Made by a program: the position numbers and the translations under genes. 64,000 nucleotides of DNA from Heterodera schachtii (taxonomy: Eukaryota; Nematoda; Chromadorea; Rhabditida; Heteroderidae), in the NCBI GenBank assembly GCA_023374025.1, contig SIJG01000013.1, forward strand, positions 650,846-714,845, written 5' to 3'. The number at the start of each line of letters is the position of its first letter. Within the stretch, counting starts at the first letter, position 1. Positions 60,317 through 64,000 of the stretch are shown here, in pieces. Below the pieces are notes generated by a model. It made no database searches and was not told the origin of the DNA. It saw nothing but the letters and a program-made list of their open reading frames with translations.

Positions 60317-61042
60317 TCAATAAGCGCCGAGTGTGTCAAAGCGGGGCGCACGCCGTGGTCGCTTCTTGTGGTCGCTATTCGCGTGCGTCACTGTGCGGGA
60401 GCGCTTGCGTGGTGTTGAGCCAGGTTGTTGTCGGCGGAGTATGCGTTCCAGAGTTTGAAGCTCCTTTTTGTGTTGCTTAGCAGGTGCCGTTGGCGGACCC
60501 ATTGTGGAAAATAGGCCTTTCTTTCCACTTTTTATGCCCTCTTTGGGTTCGGCGGCGGCATTCTGTCTGTATCGTTTGAAGTCGAAGTTCCCGCCACCGC
60601 TCTGCCGACTCTTGGCCACGGTGTCCGCCGCTTTGTCTAGCAGATTTTTGAGGCCGGCGCGTCCCTCGCTGACCAGCGACTCCTTCAAGTTCTGCCCATC
60701 GAGCACGTTGGAGAGGACGCGTGCGCCTGACTCGAGCCCTTGGCGCCCAATGGCGGCGCCAGCCTGTCGACCAATGGGCAACAGGAAGCGGAGGAAGCTC
60801 CTGAACATGGAGCCAAGCCCTGCGCCGCGCTGGTACGGTAGGCCGGAGAAAACGGGGTAGGTACTGTGGCCACCACCGGTCATCATATAGTCGTGTGCTG
60901 CTGGGGCCTCGGCGGTTCCCGCAGGTGCCGTGTTGAGTCCGTGGCCCGCGTCGGCTGGGCCCGAGTGCACGACTGCGTCGTTTTGGGCGCATGTGAACAT
61001 GGGGGTCCAGTCGACTCCGAGCGGATCAAAGTCTACGTGCAT
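60317..61042 (-). CDS. Small virion protein, adenovirus pVI/pX-like (Maverick minor structural protein)
   Basis: 241 aa from ATG at 61042 to TGA. An N-terminal acidic/proline-alanine segment is followed at about 56-75 by GGGHSTYPVFSGLPYQRGAG, then a hydrophobic-amphipathic stretch (LLPIGRQAGAAIGRQG), then GARVLSNVLDGQNLKES. The C-terminus is strongly basic (RKRSR, KKRPRR), suited to binding DNA. The 'YP.F.GLPYQRG.GLGS' pattern recurs in Polinton and adintovirus structural proteins compared with adenovirus core/minor proteins. The role is probably internal virion or membrane-lytic, cleaved by the neighbouring protease (GG-x-like sites near GGGH and SGGGN), which is inference. Confidence 0.7.
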   Translation of the reverse strand: MHVDFDPLGVDWTPMFTCAQNDAVVHSGPADAGHGLNTAPAGTAEAPAAHDYMMTGGGHSTYPVFSGLPYQRGAGLGSMFRSFLRFLLPIGRQAGAAIGRQGLESGARVLSNVLDGQNLKESLVSEGRAGLKNLLDKAADTVAKSRQSGGGNFDFKRYRQNAAAEPKEGIKSGKKGLFSTMGPPTAPAKQHKKELQTLERILRRQQPGSTPRKRSRTVTHANSDHKKRPRRAPRFDTLGAY

Positions 61043-61096
61043 GTCCGCTTCTCAGACGATGTGTGTTTTTCCGTCTAAGAGTGTACTGCTGCTGCT

Positions 61097-61104
61097 GTTT
61101 TATG
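61097..61104 (-). promoter_or_regulatory. TATA-like motif before the pVI-like gene
   Basis: The minus strand CATAAAAC contains the TAA stop of the protease gene (61100-61102). It lies ~58 nt upstream of the ATG at 61042. Confidence 0.4.
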
Positions 61105-61579
61105 TAGTCTCGGCAGCGTCAGCATCGTTAAAAATGAATTGGCGTGTGAACGCAGCCACCAGACGGTCCGGTGTCGTTTTACATTTTGTCAAATGCCCGA
61201 CAATTTGAGCAAGGGTCCAGCCCTGGCAGCGACGGTACAAGAAGTAGATGACATGTTTTCCGCACGCGCTCGACCGATCCGACTGAACACTCGTGGGGCT
61301 GCGGTTGACATGTGCAAAACGGTGTAAGAAGGAGCGAATGCCTTCGCTTGTCGATGGCCAGTCCGCGAAGGAGTCAAAGTAGTCAACTGTGGTGGACGAC
61401 GTAACGTAGACGGCCACCCAATGTGTGCCTGGCTCCAGCGCCGTGTCCGTGTTCAACACCATGCAATAGGGATGGGATGAGTGGGGGGCTGGGATTTGGT
61501 CGGCCGGAAAACAGCCGAGGAAGCGCTCGCGGGTCAAGGCACAGCGCCTCAATATCTTATTAATTTGTAGGCTATTCAT
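61100..61579 (-). CDS. PRO: Adenain-like cysteine protease
   Basis: 159 aa. The catalytic set of the adenovirus-type (C5) protease is visible: His53 in GTHWVAVY, Asp69 in DYFDSF, Gln99, and Cys106 in SSACGKHVIYFL. The Gln-to-Cys spacing of seven matches the oxyanion-hole arrangement known in adenain. Length is close to the viral enzyme minus its extensions. It would cleave capsid precursors during virion maturation. Its TAA stop lies within the TATA-like motif for the next gene. No disruption is seen. Confidence 0.88.
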   Translation of the reverse strand: MNSLQINKILRRCALTRERFLGCFPADQIPAPHSSHPYCMVLNTDTALEPGTHWVAVYVTSSTTVDYFDSFADWPSTSEGIRSFLHRFAHVNRSPTSVQSDRSSACGKHVIYFLYRRCQGWTLAQIVGHLTKCKTTPDRLVAAFTRQFIFNDADAAETT

Positions 61580-61619
61580 TTATTTCTCTCTCTATTAATT
61601 TCAATGTTTGGAAATGGAA

Positions 61620-61628
61620 CTTTTATGC
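61620..61628 (-). promoter_or_regulatory. TATA-like motif before the protease gene
   Basis: The minus strand GCATAAAAG lies ~41 nt upstream of the protease ATG and ~30 nt after the minor capsid TGA. It is the same 9-mer as at 58913-58921. Confidence 0.45.
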
Positions 61629-61657
61629 ACGTAAGTATCTACAAACGGAATACAAAT

Positions 61658-62824
61658 TCAAAAGTAGGGAGTCTTTTTGAAATGTAAAGTCAGTGTACAG
61701 GTTCCATACTGGAATGGCATCAATGCACCGGACGGGGTCCGTATCTCGATCAGAACATCCGAAATCTCCTTCACCATCAGCTTCTGGTATTGGACAGCGG
61801 TGTAGCATTCTTCAACAATCTCATCCGGCGTCCCACGGATGTTGACAACGCGCAGCACAGGCGCCACAACGTCGCCGATGATCAACGGCTCGATGAGTCC
61901 CGGAGCGTAGACGTAGAAGGTGGAGACGCCGCCCTTCATGTCCGGCGGGTACGCTGACACGTTGACCGGGTCGGACAGCGTGGAGGTGCCGAAGCCGAGT
62001 ATGTAGGCCAACTGGGCGGACAACTCCACCAGGCGGATACGCCGCTTGTCCAGCTTCAGGCGAAAGCGTTGCATATGTTCGTCAAAGTTGAATTGGCAAG
62101 CCATGCGAGCCCGCCGGTAGGAATGGGTCCACAGCTCCAGGCCGACAGGCAAGTGTGCGTTCAGCATTGCGCGGTCGCGTTCCGTCAACGCTTGCGCCAG
62201 GCTTTCCTCCAACATAGTGGCAAATAGTTGTTTGTATAATTCCGGATGTCGCTGGGTAGCATGCGGCGCTCCGCTAGGGCCCGCAGGGGTGGTGGTATGG
62301 GGGGTTTGCGCCCCACTTATTGGCGTTTTTGTCGTTGTGGGCGGGGGCGGCACGGTGACGTTGCTGGGGCCCGTTCTGTTTTGTCTCTCGCGCTCGGCCG
62401 CCTCCTCTATAGACCGCTGCCGGTCCGCCTCCTTGGCGGCGCGTTGTTCTGCCGCCTTCACACAGCGTTTGTACTCGGAGTGAATGGTGCCCAGTTGGTT
62501 CGCCAACTGTTCACTGCCTTCGCCCAACGCGTGGTGAAGGCTGTCCAGGAGCTGAGCCGGGTTCCGAATGTTGGCCGCCGGCACCGGTATGCGGACTTGC
62601 TCGCCGGTCTGCCACTCGACGCGCACAAACTGGGGCTCGCTGGTGCCCAGCGAGGGCCACGAGTGGGGGTAGACCAGCACGGCCAGGCCGACACTCCACT
62701 GCGCGTTGAACTGCAGTTTGCGCGGTAAATGGACACGGAAGGAGTTGGTCCGGTTCCCGTCCACCGGCGTGTTTGACGGCAGCACCACGTAGAAGGAGGA
62801 AGAGGTGAATGCGGCGGTTGACAT
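61658..62824 (-). CDS. mCP: Minor capsid protein (penton-like single jelly roll)
   Basis: 388 aa from ATG at 62824. A longer frame reaches 62938, but that start lies inside the integrase gene, and the family's N-terminus (SSFYVVLPSNTP) follows directly from the chosen ATG. The N-terminal domain (about 1-110) has the pattern of Polinton penton proteins: FYVVLPS, then NSFRVHLPRKLQF, then WSVGLAVLVYPHSW. A long charged coiled-coil-like and proline/threonine-rich linker (about 135-200) precedes a C-terminal part with LVELSAQLAYILGF. It would form pentameric capsid vertices. It lies 41 bp downstream of the integrase stop. Confidence 0.78.
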   Translation of the reverse strand: MSTAAFTSSSFYVVLPSNTPVDGNRTNSFRVHLPRKLQFNAQWSVGLAVLVYPHSWPSLGTSEPQFVRVEWQTGEQVRIPVPAANIRNPAQLLDSLHHALGEGSEQLANQLGTIHSEYKRCVKAAEQRAAKEADRQRSIEEAAERERQNRTGPSNVTVPPPPTTTKTPISGAQTPHTTTPAGPSGAPHATQRHPELYKQLFATMLEESLAQALTERDRAMLNAHLPVGLELWTHSYRRARMACQFNFDEHMQRFRLKLDKRRIRLVELSAQLAYILGFGTSTLSDPVNVSAYPPDMKGGVSTFYVYAPGLIEPLIIGDVVAPVLRVVNIRGTPDEIVEECYTAVQYQKLMVKEISDVLIEIRTPSGALMPFQYGTCTLTLHFKKTPYF

Positions 62825-62862
62825 TGTCAATGATGAAAGGACTATGTGTTTGCTGTTGAGCC

Positions 62863-62871
62863 ATTTTATAT
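62863..62871 (-). promoter_or_regulatory. TATA-like motif before the minor capsid gene
   Basis: The minus strand CATATAAAATG overlaps the TAA stop of the integrase gene (62866-62868). It lies ~40 nt upstream of the ATG at 62824. Confidence 0.4.
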
Positions 62872-64000
62872 GATTGTGTGGGCCGGAATCCAGCTGTTGT
62901 GACGCGTGCTGTAGCCCTTCCATTTGACGAGGCAGCACTCGGTGCCGTCCTTCCGGTACCGCCGCTCCAGAATGCGTTCGATGGCGTACACCTTGTTCTT
63001 GTCGCTGTCTTCTGGTAGGCGCTTCCGCGTTTTACGCTGGTTGCTGCTGCTATCGTCGAGCGAGGGTGGCAGTAGTACCAGACACATGTCGTTGGCGTAG
63101 AACAAGCCGCTGATGGGTTCACCGTCCCTGTCCCGTAGCTTGTAGGTGATGGGCCGTCTGCCTGTGCACACCCGATCCACGGTGAACACCTCGTCCGTGA
63201 ACCGAGGCAGGTAGCCTTTGCGAAAGGCGCCCCGCGCACGCTCAATGCGCACTTGGTCGCCGGGGCGGAACCGCGGGTGTTGAGAGGCACGTCCACTGCG
63301 CTCCGCCTCCGCACGGTCGGCGATCCGCTGGCGCAGGGACTCCGCATTCTCGAAGCACACTTCATTGGGGCGCATGCCAAAGATGCTGCTGTTTGGCGAC
63401 GCGTTCAGGGAGCTGACAATGCGTTGGATCACCCGCGTCCAGCATTGGGTGCCACGGTGCGTGAAGTAACGGTACAGACGCTCTTTGATACTGCGATTTG
63501 CACGCTCCGCCATCCCAGCGTGCCACAGTGGCGATGTTTCCATGCAGTGATGACGCACCTCGGCCTCGTCGCGCAAGTAGCGTTGGACGGCGGAGGCGGT
63601 GAACTCGCGGCCCTTGTCCGTCAACAGACGCCACGGCGTGTAGCCGCAGCGGGCAAAGGTGCGCTTGAGCGCTGTGATCATGTCGTCCGAGCGCTTGCTC
63701 TTGACCGGCTGCACATACACCTGCCTGCTCAACGTGTCTATGCACACCAACAGGTAGGCGTACCCTCGGTTTTGCGCACGGAGACGTTGGAAATCGGCCA
63801 AGTCCGCTTGCCAGTCGGTGTGTAGTCCGGAGGCCAGTGTTGGCAGACGGCGGAAGCGTCGTCGCACTTGTCGGTGAAGGGTGTAGACACGTTGGCCCGC
63901 CAAGTAGCGGGTGACCTCCGCGCGCGTAAGACGGGCGTCGGGGTGCCGGCGCTTCGCCTCACGCAGCAGGGGCTCAACGCTGGTGAAGCAAGCTGGCGAC
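62866..64000 (-). CDS. INT: Retroviral-type integrase with chromodomain, 5' end outside the window
   Basis: The frame is open from the window edge to TAA at 62866-62868 (377 visible codons). Visible domains: an N-terminal helical segment leading to YTLHRQVRRRF; the rve catalytic core with Asp in WQADLAD (visible residue 66), Asp in LLTDKGREF (128) and Glu in GMAERANRS (165), the last two separated by about 36 residues; an SH3-like segment (FRPGDQVRI to YANDMCLV); and a C-terminal chromodomain (VYAIERILERR ... LVKWKGY ... SWIP). This is the usual Maverick integrase layout, and the chromodomain may steer insertion to chromatin marks. It would catalyse end processing and strand transfer with 6-bp staggering. 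The catalytic triad is intact. Confidence 0.92.
   Translation of the reverse strand, partial: SPACFTSVEPLLREAKRRHPDARLTRAEVTRYLAGQRVYTLHRQVRRRFRRLPTLASGLHTDWQADLADFQRLRAQNRGYAYLLVCIDTLSRQVYVQPVKSKRSDDMITALKRTFARCGYTPWRLLTDKGREFTASAVQRYLRDEAEVRHHCMETSPLWHAGMAERANRSIKERLYRYFTHRGTQCWTRVIQRIVSSLNASPNSSIFGMRPNEVCFENAESLRQRIADRAEAERSGRASQHPRFRPGDQVRIERARGAFRKGYLPRFTDEVFTVDRVCTGRRPITYKLRDRDGEPISGLFYANDMCLVLLPPSLDDSSSNQRKTRKRLPEDSDKNKVYAIERILERRYRKDGTECCLVKWKGYSTRHNSWIPAHTII

Larger units (their letters stand above)
57650..64000 (-). mobile_element. GC-rich capsid-encoding Maverick/Polinton, partial
   Basis: Six consecutive minus-strand genes form a typical Maverick morphogenesis and integration module: integrase with chromodomain, minor capsid, adenain-like protease, small virion protein, major capsid and a membrane protein. 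The segment is far richer in GC than the host background and than the palindromic neighbour. The integrase runs off the right edge; polymerase and packaging ATPase genes, if present, lie beyond it. The left end is placed at AGTACC (57650), because Mavericks begin with AG. The candidate 6-bp target GCCTAC (57644-57649) cannot be checked here. Confidence 0.85.

Noticed and set aside
59321..60860. Plus-strand frames up to 218 codons across the capsid genes
   Set aside because: Antisense shadows of GC-rich minus-strand genes whose products have clear family motifs.
61658..62938. Start of the minor capsid gene at 62938
   Set aside because: The upstream 38 codons overlap the integrase gene, and the conserved N-terminus starts right after the ATG at 62824.

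Overview
The window looks like nuclear DNA of a small-intron metazoan, most likely a nematode. The background is extremely AT-rich and crowded with short transposons. There are spliceosomal GT...AG introns of about 45-50 nt, a U6 snRNA-like sequence of metazoan/nematode type, and Maverick (Polinton) elements of the kind common in nematodes. A plant-parasitic tylenchid such as a root-knot nematode would fit the base composition, but that is only inference. I see no intact host protein-coding gene.

Layout. Positions 1-42,455 are AT-rich intergenic DNA holding remnants and non-autonomous elements: the 3' end of a LINE (1-300), two nested hAT-type MITEs with perfect 8-bp target duplications (892-1911 and 1221-1404), a 1.39-kb duplicated segment (2524-3911 and 18795-20188), two opposed copies of a CCGAAA-rich hAT-type MITE (21367-21764, 24207-25004), a Tc1/mariner-type MITE with doubled ends (34899-36147), minisatellites, tRNA-like remnants, and a permuted pair of U6 fragments (38302-38434).

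Positions 42,462-57,352 are the main discovery: a 14.9-kb near-perfect palindrome with 5'-AGTAGT...ACTACT-3' ends and a 6-bp target duplication (CATATT), the hallmarks of Maverick/Polinton insertion. Each ~7.4-kb arm carries a complete 12-exon protein-primed family-B DNA polymerase gene (1311 codons plus stop, all exo and pol motifs present), a possible structured small RNA, an exon-like cassette and a FLYWCH zinc-finger ORF. The palindrome has no integrase, ATPase, protease or capsid gene. Its centre repeats, in diverged form and in the same order, the sequence blocks of the outer terminal repeats. I therefore read it as an inverted dimer of a ~7.4-kb polymerase-only element.

Positions ~57,650-64,000 are a second, unrelated-looking Maverick, GC-rich and almost intronless. 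All its genes are on the minus strand: integrase (running off the window), penton-like minor capsid, adenain-type protease, a small adenovirus-like virion protein, double-jelly-roll major capsid (with a probable 54-nt intron), and a single-pass membrane protein, followed by a G-rich, GTACGC-rich terminal repeat region. TATA-like CATAAAA motifs sit at the gene junctions, several with the upstream TAA stop inside them.

The two elements lie only ~300 bp apart. One is a replicase without integration or capsid genes, and the other carries exactly those functions (its polymerase, if any, lies outside the window). A helper/satellite relationship is an attractive but untested idea.
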